Shown here in pieces: positions 35,630 through 48,560 of a stretch of 64,000 nucleotides of DNA (its first letter is position 1; every line of letters begins with the position of its first letter). The stretch is from Rotaria sordida. Its lineage: Eukaryota; Rotifera; Eurotatoria; Philodinida; Philodinidae. A model generated the notes under the pieces. The model searched no databases and had not been told where the DNA came from. It worked only from the letters and a program-made list of their open reading frames with translations. Where the stretch lies: the NCBI GenBank assembly GCA_905250125.1, contig CAJNOL010000655.1, positions 51,118-115,117 on the forward strand, in the 5' to 3' direction. The position numbers were made by a program, and so were the translations under genes.

Positions 35630-37709
35630 ATGCACCGTTCTCGTCATCCAATTGACGTGTCGCTCATCGTTGACGATGACAACGACGATGATGTATCTCA
35701 TCATCATTTTATTCCGTCTACAACTGGCGATTATTCATCATTAATTGTGGATTCGCCATCAGATACAATGTATCATCGAACACAATCACCCTCACCCTCA
35801 CCAACATCATCAATTTCATTAAATAATCATATACAAGAACCACAACCAACAACATCATCCTCATCTACAACAGCATCTGTTCATCATGCTCATCGACGTT
35901 CATCACATAGTAGTTCATTTGTCGATTTAAATTCATCAAATAATAATGTTTATCGTGATCGTTTACGTTTTAATACATGGCCACGCCATAGAAAAGAAAA
36001 ACGTGATATACTGGTTGAATATGATAAACGTTTAGCTAAATCCATTATACAAGAACTTGGTATTGGTATCAATAAAACATATCGTAATCCATGGGGTAAT
36101 CTATCCTATGCTCAATTGATTACACGTGCTATTGATAGTAGTCCATGGAAACGCTTAACATTAAATGAAGTTTACGAATGGATTATTAAATTTGTACCTT
36201 ATTTTAAAGATAAAATTGATGCAAAAACAAGTTGGGGATGGAAGGTAAAATGAGTACTAAAATAAACTAAAAATTTTTATCGAGGAAAAAAAATTACATC
36301 ATCCGACTACGTAATACTCTTTTTTTTTATTCCTTCGTTCTACTAGAATAAAGGGGAAAAAAAAAACTTCAAAACAGTGTAATTTATGAATTACTTTCAA
36401 TTCTTTAATCAATATTTAAAAAGTCATAAAAACTTATAATATTAATTCTTTTTTTTTTTCTTTTTTTTATATTTTCATTTCAATACAATAGAATTCTATT
36501 ATTGATTTCAATTTTTATATTAAATTAAATCTAGCAAATTTTTCTTTAAGAGACAAAAAAAATGAGGCATCTATTTTAATATTAAAAAATTATTAAAATT
36601 AATCTTTGTTTATTTGCTTTTATTTCCTTTTTCTTTTCTATTTCAAATATAGAATTCAATTCGACATAATTTATCCTTACATAATCAATTTATTCGTGTA
36701 CCTGTTATATCATCATTATCTAAAGGTCCTGTTAAATATGTTTGGACAATAAATCCATCGTTTAAAAATAATTCTCCATATAAAAAATATAGTCTTAAAC
36801 GAAAACGAGCAGCTGCTGCAGCAGCACTTGCTTCACAAGCTGCTGCAGCAGCAGCGGCTGTTTCAAATGTGAATTCAATATCATCACCATCATCAACAGT
36901 AGCAGCATTATCACTATCACAAGATCGAAGTTCACCTTCATCAGCAGCAACACAACCACTTATTAATATGTCAAATAATTATCATCGACAATCATCAACA
37001 ACAGGAACATCTTTAACAAAATCAACTCGTATTAATGAACATACACAAGGAAATAATTCATCAACACTTAATCAATTATCAGTAGCTGCAGCAATGATGT
37101 CAGCTGGTGTTACAGATCCAGCAGCATATCGTGCTTTTTTAAATTCTCAAGCAGCAGTTATGATTAATAAACATAAACAACAAACATTATCATCAACAAC
37201 AAATCAACAACAACAACAACAACAACAATCATCATCGATGTCACATCGATCAATACAATCAGGTTCAAAAACATTTGCTCATGATACAGGCCTTCCTGTT
37301 CCAAAAAAACTTGCACTTGGAACTGATCGATATAAACAACAACTACAACAATCACAACAACATCAGCAGCAACAACAACAACAACATCAGCAACAACAAC
37401 AACAACATGCTGAATGGCTATTATCTTCATATCGACAACAACCACCGCCGTATAACGGTCGACATCCTCATCCATCAGGACCAACTAAAATCATGGTTAA
37501 TCAGCAACGTTCACCATATTTACCACCTCCATCTTCAACATCATCAACACGTGTTAATTCAGATATAAATAATTTATCTCCATCATTACAACGACGTGTT
37601 AGTTCACCACCAACATATTCATCAGCAGTTGCAGTTGCTGCACAAAATAAATTATTAGCTCAAACAAAACTTTGGCATGCTGCTGTACAAGCGGCTGCTC
37701 ATGCTCAGC

Positions 37710-37755
<46 letters not shown>

Positions 37756-39023
37756 NNNNNNNNNNCAACAACAACAACAACAACAACAACAACCACCAAC
37801 AACAGTAAATCCTATAAATGAACTTCAAAATTATATTAATTGTTCCAATACATCAAATGTAAATCATAATAAAATATCAACATATATTAATCCCGAAACA
37901 CTTAAACTTTTATCAACAACAACAGCAACAGGAAATAATTCTCATGATGAACAACATATTTATACAAATGATCCACGTTATAAATTAATGCGTGCATCAT
38001 ATCCAAATGCAACAACTAATTCAATACCACCACCATGTCTTATTCGACAAAGAATTAATCAAAATAATTCATCAACATTAACACAACAACAACAAATTGA
38101 TATGGTTGCAGCTGCATATCATAATTATAGAAGACGTTCAAGTGGATTTTCATCTACAACAAGTCATGGTGGACCAAGTGATGATGAAAGTGATGAATAT
38201 ATTCCACCAAGAAAAGATTCGGTATGACAAAATAAATATTCTAGTAAAAAAAAATACATTCATAGGAAATTTTGTTTTTTATTTTTTATAGTCAACTTCT
38301 AATGCGTCAAGTGGTTATGAATCAGGTTTAGCAGTTTGTCACCAATCACCAGCAGTATCATCATCGATTCGTACAGAATCAGGTTCATCAATAACATCCG
38401 AAGTATCATCATCATGTTATTATAATAATTATAATAATACAAAACAATTAACTAAACGTTTAACAAAAGTAAATTCAAATGATAAAGATATTGAAATGGA
38501 TAATCGTCAACAATTATCATTAAATGCTGTTGGCGGTTATGTTGATGATCTTATGGAACGTATACGTAAAATGCCACCAAAAAAACGTTCAAAATTTTAT
38601 CAAATGCTTGATGAAGAACGTTTAAAAGATCTTAATAATAATAATCATGATAGTAATAGAAAATCAAAAAATATTGAAGGTGATGATAATGAACATGAAC
38701 GTCAAATATCAATGGATGTATCAATGCCATTAGTTGTTGATGAAGTACATAGTGATGATGACGATGATGATGATGATGATGATCGAACATTAATTGAATT
38801 AACACCAAATTCAAAAACAGTTCATTTAGAAGATGATGATAATGAAGAAATAAAAGAAAAATTAAAACAACAACAACAATTATTTGGATTAAATGAAAAA
38901 AGTTATGAAGAACTTCGTTCAATGGGCATACCATTAGCTGTATTAAAAGCAATTGCTTTTCAACAACATCAACAAACACAATCACATAATATAAATAATA
39001 ATAATAATAATAACAACAATAAT

Positions 39024-39056
<33 letters not shown>

Positions 39057-39518
39057 AATAATAATAATAATAATAATAATCAATTCTCAAATTTTTTAAC
39101 AAGTAAATGTACAGTTACATCAACAAATTCTTCATCAGATACAAAAAATTTATTAAACGCACGTACAATACTTCGAAGAATTTTACAAGAACATCAAAAA
39201 GAACAACAACAACAACAACAACAAGGTGAAACATTAATTGAATCAATGAATTATACAATTGATCCAGAAGGTGCTATTGTTGAAGATGATGATGATGTAC
39301 ATCAATCATCATCAACGACACCTAATAATAGAAATAGTGTTCGGTCAAATAGTCATAATCCAGGTACTGTAACGCTCAATCCAAATGATATTTCATCATT
39401 ATCATCACCTACATCAACATCATCACCTGATGATACTGATGTAAATCGTCAAACAAGTCCAACTTCACTTAGTCGACCATCAAGTACACCTGCTACTCTC
39501 ATTTCCTCTGGTTATTAA
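35630..39518 (+). CDS. FOXO: Forkhead box O transcription factor
   Basis: Three exons (35630-36244, 36653-38221, 38292-39518) give about 1136 residues. The forkhead domain spans roughly residues 147-245. It includes NPWGNLSYAQLITRAIDSS, RLTLNEVYEWIIKFVPYFKD, the FoxO-type insertion before GWK, and recognition helix NSIRHNLSLH starting at the exon 2 boundary. FoxO proteins control stress, metabolism and lifespan genes under insulin/AKT signalling. An RLRFNTWP motif (Thr ~116) fits the first AKT/14-3-3 site. After the domain the basic KRKR is followed by an Ala run where other FoxOs have RxRxxS, so the second AKT serine appears missing. Long polyQ (CAA), polyN, polyD and polyA runs expand the C-terminal half to well above the human length (about 655). 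Ten Ns fall in the polyQ tract. No clear C-terminal transactivation motif was recognised. The start ATG is the first in frame; two short upstream ORFs precede it. Confidence 0.92.
37756..37765. other. Assembly gap of 10 N inside a CAA repeat
   Basis: Ten undetermined bases lie within a polyglutamine tract of FoxO exon 2. The frame is kept if the length is taken literally, but the true number of CAA repeats is unknown. This makes the predicted FoxO length approximate. Confidence 0.98.
38995..39080 (+). repeat. AAT/AAC repeat encoding polyasparagine in FoxO
   Basis: About 28 consecutive AAT or AAC codons in FoxO exon 3. Codons alternate in blocks (AAT, AAC, AAT), which argues for expansion by slippage with later point changes. 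Confidence 0.9.
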
Positions 39519-41128
39519 TTGATTGATTCTAGTGGTTTCCACTATTTGCAGGTCAATTTTTGTTTGTCTCAAGTTTTCTTCAGGGACTTTTTTTTCTTAT
39601 CTACTGCTCACAGTGCAACAATCTATCTTTTGTTTCTTTTTATTTCTTTCTGTGGTGTTTTAAACGCGAAAAATAAGCAAACAAATCGTCATCATTGTGT
39701 TATGAGTTTGCTCAATATGTCTTTAAAGAGGACAGAAAAAAACCAAATAAAACAAAAAAAAAAAGTGTATCTGCTTAGCAGGTTTTTCTTTCTCCTTATT
39801 CCCACGTATGTGTATGTATATACAGGATTATTCTCGCAGAGACCTTTAACGTATTTGTTTTGTTTTCTTTTGTCTGTTGAATCTCTTGTGCCCTAATAAG
39901 AAGAAACAGAAATGATCGCTAAAATTATAGTGATAAAAAAAAATAATTAATTATATAGATACCTACATTCAGACGAAATTATCAGGTATAATGCTCTATT
40001 TTTTGCTTTTTTTTTGTTCTTTTTGTTTTTCGTAATTTGACTAAAAGAAAAAGAAAGTTTATATTCTAAACATAAAACATTGCATCATTTCGAATGAACG
40101 AATTGACTTGCCAAGATTGTTCAATTGTTTTCTTCTTGTTATTATTGTTCTTTATCTTTGTTTTTTTTTCTTTCTCGAATTTCGTTATATGTTTAATGCG
40201 TATTTTCCTTTTCTAACTGCCTCGATACTTTTGATTTTTTTTATTTCTCAGGAATTTTATTGTCAAACTTTGTTTCTTTTTAAAAAAAACCAATAACATC
40301 AACTGTGTTGCTATTTTATTTGTTTGACTTTTGTTATTCATCGGCAAACACAGTCCGATTTCTATTATAATTACTCTGATGATGATTTTCATATCCACAT
40401 CAATTTCTTTTTTTTTTTCGTTTTTTTTTTTTTGTTTTTTTTTTGTACAAAATACTTGTTTGTCTGTTTTGTTTTCTTCTTCTATAGTCACATCATTGAG
40501 CAGTGCTTAGATTGATTTTGTTTTAATATTTATGTGAAGTCGAATTATATCTATCCAATTTTATGTATGTGTTTGTGTAAATCCTCTTCTTCACAGAACA
40601 GTATCATCATTATAGTTTGCTCGATTCAAAAAGAAAAAAAGTAGAAAAAAAATAACTATGAACGAGCATTTTATCGACTCTTGAACATAAATTTTCTTTT
40701 ACAATTGATTTGATTTGTATGTATGATGTATGTCTATGTCGTGTTTTCTGATTGAATGTTTGTCTATTTTCCAAAATCCATTATCGGTATTATTGTAATC
40801 CAGAATTTTTGTTTTTTTTCATTTTTTGTGTCTTGTGTATGTCACGGTGTCGATAATATTCTCTTTCTTTCTTTTTATTAAATGTGTCTATCGTTTTTTC
40901 CTTTGTCTATGTTTGTAACAATTTTTTTTTTCGAATAATAAGACAAACAAGATATGACATATCTATGTGTTAACAATGAATAGATGAATCAACGATAGGA
41001 AAATCAAATTTTATGGATTAATTTTTATATTTATTGGAAAATTTTCGATTACAAAAAAAAAAAAATTTTTTTATGAAAGAAGGTTCATCAAAAAATAAAA
41101 ATTGAAAATAACTAGCGTTTATGTTTAT
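39519..41128. other. Convergent 3' region of FoxO and the SLC44-like gene
   Basis: FoxO (plus) and the choline-transporter-like gene (minus) end toward each other here. The DNA is T-rich with many homopolymers, consistent with long 3' UTRs. No ORF with family features was seen. Confidence 0.55.
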
Positions 41129-42745
41129 CTATACAGCAGCATAAACACTACTAACAGAACCAGCTGGTTTGGGTAAATACATAGCAAAACCACTAGCAGC
41201 AAATTCTTGTGGATGAAATTGATACCAAGCAAGAAGTAAATTTTGTAAATGTTCAGGATGTGTTGCACCTAATGCTGCTGGATTCATTGCAAAACATACA
41301 AATGCTGTTCGTACACCCGAACTTAAAATTGATGACATTATTGTTCCCATTGCAAGACCAATTGTAAAGCAAAATAATGCTGCCATACCAGCAATAGGAG
41401 CTCGTGAAGATGAATGTGGCATTGCAACATATGTAGCTATACCACCAATACCTGCTGAAATAAATCCAATAGCAAGTGTAACAATTGTTAAAGCATTTCC
41501 TGCAAGATCATCATTAATAATCATTGTCCAACCACGTTGTTGAAATAAATCAAGAAAACTTCGACTAGCATTACGAAATGATTGACCCGTTAATGCAGCA
41601 AATACAAATGCCCATTCATTAAGATATCGTACTAAACCTTCAAATATTCGAAGTATACATACAGCACAACAACTTATAAGTAATAAAAGAATATTTCCAT
41701 CTCGACGTGCATTACTTTCATTAATTTGTGCAACAATACGTAATGATTTTATAAAAGCATGTATTAATGAACCAAATGATATTGTACCAAAATTTGTTGT
41801 AAATGCACGTAGAAAACTTCTTTCAACTGTAAATTGTCTATATGCATCTGCTGTAAACCACCATTGACCAACAACACATGCTGTTACAAAATGTGTTATA
41901 TTTCGAAATGTTAATGCTCCCCAATATAAAGATGTTAATAAAACAATTGCTAATAAACCACCTGCACTTTTATTTGATGATGAATTTTTATTATTTGATC
42001 CATTTATAACATGTTCAAAACCTAATGCCATTAAACCCCAAAAGAAAATCCATAATAATTGTAATATTAACATACCAACAGCAACACCTAAAATTGATGG
42101 ATGACTACGTAATGCAGCACATCCAACTTGTATATGAGCTTCAGCAAATGCAATACGATTTCGAACATAATATATATACCAAAGTGAAATAAGAACAAAT
42201 ATAAGTGTTATTATACCCATAGGCCAAGCAACTATAAATAAAGTTATACAAAGTAATATTTGCATTGCTACACCCATATAAAGTGAACATTTAATAATTC
42301 GACCAGCACATCGTTGTAAAACAAAAAATGCAAAAAATGCAATCAATCCACTTAAAGCTGCACCACCAACAAATAGACGAATAAATAAATCAGCATTATA
42401 ATCAAATACAGTTCGTGTAGGATCATCATAAGGTTTTTTTGCATCTGCACGAATAGCAGGTATACCTAATGCTAAACCAAGTACAACTACAAGAATAAAA
42501 TGAATCCAAAATGCAATAGCAAAACCACGATCTTTCCATCCAGCCCATCCATTATTAAATTCAACTTGTGGATATTGAGAGGCAACTGGAAATGCAGTAC
42601 CTTGTGGCGGTGGTGGTGGTGATGATGATGAATATGGTGGTGGTGGTGGTGGTGGTGGTGGTGATGTTGATTGTGTATCACCAAAAGGTTCTACTGAAGG
42701 ATACATGGGTGCTGGACCACTCAATAAATGATCTTTTTCAGTCAT
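41129..42745 (-). CDS. Choline transporter-like protein (SLC44/Pns1 family)
   Basis: A single uninterrupted ORF of 538 residues on the minus strand. The cytoplasmic N-terminus is Pro-rich, with two polyproline runs near residues 30-50, followed by NNGWAGWKDRGFAIAFWIHF leading into the first transmembrane segment. About ten hydrophobic segments follow, with family-like blocks such as WWFTADAYRQF, FGTISFGSLIHAFIKSLRI and the conserved AFVFAALTGQSFRNASR. This fits the plasma-membrane choline transporter-like (PF04515) family, closer to yeast Pns1-type proteins than to human CTL1. The usual role is choline or related cation transport; the substrate here is inferred only. The lack of introns in a window of intron-rich genes is unusual and could mean retroposition, or simply intron loss. 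On the minus strand an acceptor-like TTTTAG lies 17 bases before the ATG. Confidence 0.9.
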   Translation of the reverse strand: MTEKDHLLSGPAPMYPSVEPFGDTQSTSPPPPPPPPPYSSSSPPPPPQGTAFPVASQYPQVEFNNGWAGWKDRGFAIAFWIHFILVVVLGLALGIPAIRADAKKPYDDPTRTVFDYNADLFIRLFVGGAALSGLIAFFAFFVLQRCAGRIIKCSLYMGVAMQILLCITLFIVAWPMGIITLIFVLISLWYIYYVRNRIAFAEAHIQVGCAALRSHPSILGVAVGMLILQLLWIFFWGLMALGFEHVINGSNNKNSSSNKSAGGLLAIVLLTSLYWGALTFRNITHFVTACVVGQWWFTADAYRQFTVERSFLRAFTTNFGTISFGSLIHAFIKSLRIVAQINESNARRDGNILLLLISCCAVCILRIFEGLVRYLNEWAFVFAALTGQSFRNASRSFLDLFQQRGWTMIINDDLAGNALTIVTLAIGFISAGIGGIATYVAMPHSSSRAPIAGMAALFCFTIGLAMGTIMSSILSSGVRTAFVCFAMNPAALGATHPEHLQNLLLAWYQFHPQEFAASGFAMYLPKPAGSVSSVYAAV

Positions 42746-45700
42746 GATACCTTGTTATTTATCTAAAATAAGGACAATTTAGTATACAGTAAAAGTTTTA
42801 TAATAACTGTGTATGTTAGATAGATGAGATGAGATGAATGCAAATATTTTTTTCTTGTTGTGTTCTTTCATATTCTTGACTCAACAGCAGGTTTGTTTCT
42901 CTTCTGTCGCAAATATAATGTCGAAAATTAGTCATTTATGCATTGCAAATATACGTTTACTCATTCTAATCTTATGACTACTATTTTTTACTGCTTGCTC
43001 TAAAAGATTATCTTAACTATCACTAAAATGAAAAAAAAGTCCGCTATGTAAAAACAAAAGATGCCCTATATTAATACTATATGATATTTCATAGGTGTGT
43101 TGTAATAACATGGACATATAGGTGTATTAGCCACAGTTACTTTAATTTATTTAACCTATTGTCTCTATAATCCTTTTATCTACTGTTTTATAAAATAATG
43201 AGAAATATTTAATAATAATGATTACAATAACTATGAATCTATAGAAAAAACATGTTTCGAATTTGTCAATTTAGAGAAAATTGAGCATTGCTTGATCATG
43301 ACAAACATAATACAATAAAGATATGTTCAACTTACAACAACGAGTTTATGAGAGGAAGGGTATAATCATTAGGACAGCACAAGAACACGTAGGTGTGAAG
43401 GCGACGACTGTGGCACAAATAGGAAAATCCAGTGATTTTCAAAGAAAAAGAGTCCAATGATTGTTGCTTCTGAATATTGATTACATAAGCAATTAAAACG
43501 AGTTGAAAGAGACATATAAACTCATGATACCTAGTCATACTAATCTCATTACTGGTGTCATCAGATCAACTAACTATTAACGAGAGTTCTACTTTTTCTG
43601 ACTTAATCAATTCGAAACACTACTAACATACAATAATAAGATTTTATCGTGGCATTGCAACTAATGCTCATTGCTTCACTGAAATTATCTCCAACTCTGC
43701 AATATTTAGTTAAATCATCAGCTATATATCTTAAGTGTATCAAAACAAGATAACATCAATTCTTGCATTCTAGTTGAATATATATATATACTTTCTTTAT
43801 ATAGTGCCGAGTACTTTACACCAGATTAACTCAAACTTCTCAACTCTGTGACAGATACGTACTTCAGTCTCAGGTCATTGCAATAATTAGATCTGTGACT
43901 GCGAAGTCTCTTTATCGCGAAGTGTCGGTAGTATGAATAATGACTTATTATAAATGAGATTATTAATCTGTTCAGATTAATATAAAGATTGAAATCCTCT
44001 CATTGCTATGTGTAATCTGAAGTTTTTTTCTGTATGCACTGAATTTAAACAAAATAATTTGTAATAACAATATATAAAGTAAGTGAATTTGAAATCAAAC
44101 AATTTCAAAATAGTACACAATGAAAATTTTAGTTTGAAGTTCAATTTATTTTTCAAAGATTTTCATTCTGTAAAAATCTAATTATTTAATCACACCTAAT
44201 TTTCTCATTGAGCAATCTCATTTATCACTCTATTTTTAAGAATTTATTACTATTTATTTCGATGATTTTAAATTTTCTTATTCCCACTTTCGTGAAATAT
44301 TATATAAAAGTCAATCAGTACTATTCATTGTTTTTTCGGAGTTAATATACAAGATCATTGAAATCAGTTTCCATCATTGTTGATATTGTCATTGATAGAA
44401 TGTCTTTATTAGAGTTACGAGTATTTAACATAGTTCAAACGAACAGCATGAGTATAGTGCTTCGTTATCTCTATTCAATAAAATCGAAATACGTTTAATA
44501 ACTCGAATATTTAAAAGAAAACACTAGAATTACGTCAGATCAATAAATCAAAATAGCCGAGTAATAGTTTTGAAAGATAAATTGTTGTATCAAGTAGCTT
44601 TCAAAAAAAATCAGCAAATCATTTTGGATAATCAGGCCAAGCGCAGATGATTTAATCAAATTGCCATCAACTACAACTTCTGTTAATTCAACTTCGATAT
44701 GATTAATTGAAGATCAGATCCAATTGCTTTATATTCAGTGACTTTTCATCCAATGATCATACCAACTGCAACGAATACTTATAGACCATAATATATACTA
44801 GGGATGAGTTTTCGATTTTTGTCAAATCAAATATATGTACCCGATGCACGTTCACTAGGTACTACTTATACATTATGATCTTTAACCAGAAGTAGCCCGA
44901 CTGGGGGTTGTGACAACCATCCAATAATCGAAAACTTTCGTTTTTCAGCAGCGGAGTCGAAAATTTTTCTTGCGTTCTATTAGAAAAAAAATTATATTTC
45001 CATCTCAAAAGTCAGGGATAACTTCCCAATGTTTGCTGCCTCGGGTCACCCCTGTCTTTAACTTTAACCAAGAAAAATGTTACTATAAGTGCAGAAAGTT
45101 ATGTATAACAATGACTATTGTTTCTTATGCTCTCTTATCTGGATATATATCATCGAATACATGACTAATAATAATTAAAGTTTGATAAGAAATCAATCAT
45201 CAATTCATAATCTTCAACAAAACCGCCAGTAATGATCAATATTTCTTTTCGTATCATTGTTATCTACAGGCTATCAAATTATCAGTATTAGTTATTGTCA
45301 TTAGTTCAATAAAAGAGAAAAAAAAATTGTGTAAAACTAGACTGACTGAACAGAGCACACTACTCACATGGTCAATGGTTAAAACTTACCGGTTTTTACA
45401 TACTAATAACTTACCTTAAAAAAAAATCAAGATAATGATTGTTTTCTCTCGATTATCATCTTTATTACAAGTTTTTTGCGTCTTAAATTAGAGTAATTCA
45501 CTAAGTATTGAATGTATGTTAAATATAGCTATGTACTAACTAATGCAATGAACTTATAGAACGGAAATCTCTTGTTTTCCTTGGAAAATGTCTCTAAAAG
45601 AAATGATTATATAATAAATAAAATATTGTGACAAGCATGTAAATATGTCTTTTAATGAGTAAATGAGAATGATAGATTTATAAGTTAGAAAACGATATTA

Positions 45701-45854
45701 ATGTTGTTCTTGTTTAACTATGCTTGTTTCACATTCACAATGATAACTACGAAAGAACAAATGAATACATAGAATCAACAGTAACGATTTCTCCTATGGA
45801 CGGACAACATTGGAAAGAAAGACAAGCGAAAGAAAAAGAAAATGTCTATGCCAT
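42746..45854. other. Noncoding spacer without recognised genes
   Basis: About 3.1 kb between the SLC44-like gene's 5' end and the p23 gene's 3' end. Short ORFs at 43332-43538 and 44970-45164 have no recognisable features. Base composition is even and no repeat was noticed apart from small hairpins (for example TAATCTG/CAGATTA near 43965). Confidence 0.55.
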
Positions 45855-46660
<806 letters not shown>

Positions 46661-46948
46661 GATGTGAACAAATGATTAATATGACACAAGGAGACGTAAT
46701 ACACAATGACACAAGTAAATATTTAATGACGGTCTTATTTATTTATTTTCCCAGTTATGTCGATAGTGGCGACATCATTTTTTTAGAAGTAAATTTTCTT
46801 TAAATTATAATTATTTATTAATTTTAACTTTTTTTTCTTTATATTTTCCTATGATTGTTGCAGTTAAACTTTTGAACCATTCAGAAACGAGTAAATCATA
46901 TTGATAATTCATTATTTATTTGGTTACTGATGGCTGATCACGCGACGA
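46661..46948. promoter_or_regulatory. Divergent promoter region of p23 and ENDOG
   Basis: 288 bp separate the two opposite start codons, so this must include both transcription starts or leaders. At 46757-46775 it contains a perfect 6-bp inverted repeat ATGTCG-N7-CGACAT, a candidate site for a dimeric factor. No canonical TATA box was seen near either gene. Confidence 0.5.
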
Positions 46949-48423
46949 ATGTCTTACGTTCAAGGCATCGGTACACTAGCTGCTGGTGTAGCACTTGGTG
47001 TTCTTGCTACAAGTACATATTTTCGTCTTTGGGATGGACGAACATTATCAAATGATAGTGCATTACTTCGTTTTTCACCCGATTTATCAACACAAATTAT
47101 TCGTAGACTTGATCCAAATTTTGCAGTATGTTATGATCGACGAACACGAATTCCATTATGGACAATTGAACATTTAACACGTCAAACAATTACAATGGGT
47201 AAAAATGTTGATCGAGGAAATTCAATATTTCGAGAAGATAATCATATTCATCCATTTTTTCGTTCAACAAATCAAGATTATTTTGGTAGATTTAGAAAAA
47301 AAAACAAAAAATTTTATTTCAAATTTTATTTTTATCTCCTGAGGTTCTGGTTTTGATCGTGGTCATCTCATTCCATGTGCAGATCATCGATCTTCTCAAG
47401 AAAGCATGAATAATACATTTTTTCTTTCGAATATTGCTCCACAAGTATAATTAAAATTTTTTTGCTTTTCAATCTATATACAAAAAATAAAAAACAAACG
47501 AAATTTAAAATTTGTTTTAATCCTTAGGTAGGCAAAGGTTTCAATCGAGATAAATGGGCACATTTAGAAAGATATGCTCGTGCACTTGTCAAACATTATA
47601 CTGGTGGTTTATGGATACTTACTGGACCACTCTACCTTCCCAGGTATATATTAACGTTAAAAAGAAAAAAACTACAATTTTGTTTTTTAATAATGATAAA
47701 CATATGAACACGTCTAGAAACGGATTCAGTAGCCCAATATCTTCTCTACAACTGTGATGCTGAGTAGAAGATCGACTTGACGTAGAGTTCCTGTGCTCAA
47801 TTGTTTAAGTTCTCCATATGTATTAGCTAACAAGAGCAGATGTATGCCACAACGTAGTCAACATGTTATCGAACGAGTCATCCGAGATAAATAGCCATTA
47901 GAGACTTGTGCAGATACGTATTGAATAATGAGTTATGGCAGCCGACTCATATACATTTATTGATCTTTCAATAGACGTTATATTTAGCTACATTTTTTTT
48001 GCGTGCTGATCATTTCCGTACTTATCATTCTAATTCCCTTAATCTATATATGTCTACTTTAGACTTGATCCGACGGATAATAAACTCTATGTAAAATATC
48101 AAGTAATTGGTTCAAATCAAGTTGCTGTTCCAACACATTTTTTCAAAGTAATTATTGGTCAACGAAATGATAATCAATTAGATATATATTCTTATTTAAT
48201 GCCCAATGAACCAATTGATAATGCAATACCACTCGATGAATTTCTTGTTGCTCCTGAACTTATTGAACAAAATGCTGGATTTTTAATAACAACAGAAAAA
48301 GTTCATAAAAATAAAATTCATGCAATCAATCAACCATGGATTGATTTTAAACTTCAATCACCTCCTTCTTCATCACATCAAAAATCATTACCAGCACCAT
48401 CATCAAGTCCTTCTACAGCATAA
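46949..48423 (+). CDS. ENDOG: Mitochondrial endonuclease G
   Basis: Four exons (46949-47285, 47344-47444, 47528-47643, 48063-48423) give about 304 residues (human 297). It is a DNA/RNA non-specific nuclease of the beta-beta-alpha-Me family, normally in the mitochondrial intermembrane space and released in apoptosis. The N-terminus has a hydrophobic GIGTLAAGVALGVLA segment suitable as a mitochondrial signal anchor. The catalytic motif GFDRGHLIPCADH is split by intron 1 just upstream, with His ~120 as general base. MNNTFFLSNIAPQVGKGFN supplies the metal-binding Asn, and KYQVIGSNQVAVPTHFFKV is nearly diagnostic of ENDOG rather than EXOG. Intron 3 is 419 bp and holds an unidentified insertion. 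The C-terminus has a Ser/Pro tail of about 20 residues. OST4 begins 137 bp downstream on the same strand. Confidence 0.95.
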
Positions 48424-48560
48424 CAATTTCTTTTCTTTTGATAAAATGAAAAAAAAGCAACATTATTCAATTTTTCTATTTTATATATAATTATCTTGTT
48501 CTATTATATATTTACATTTTCAGATTTATATATATATATATAATTTAATATTTTCATACG

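Noticed and set aside
37164-37484. Minus-strand ORF of Val/Asp repeats
   Set aside because: It is the antisense image of FoxO CAA/polyQ and Ser-rich exons.
38632-39102. Minus-strand ORF of Tyr/Cys/His repeats
   Set aside because: It is the antisense image of the FoxO polyN and Asp-rich region.
42487-42684. Minus-strand His-rich ORF
   Set aside because: It is an out-of-frame reading of the polyproline N-terminus of the SLC44-like gene.
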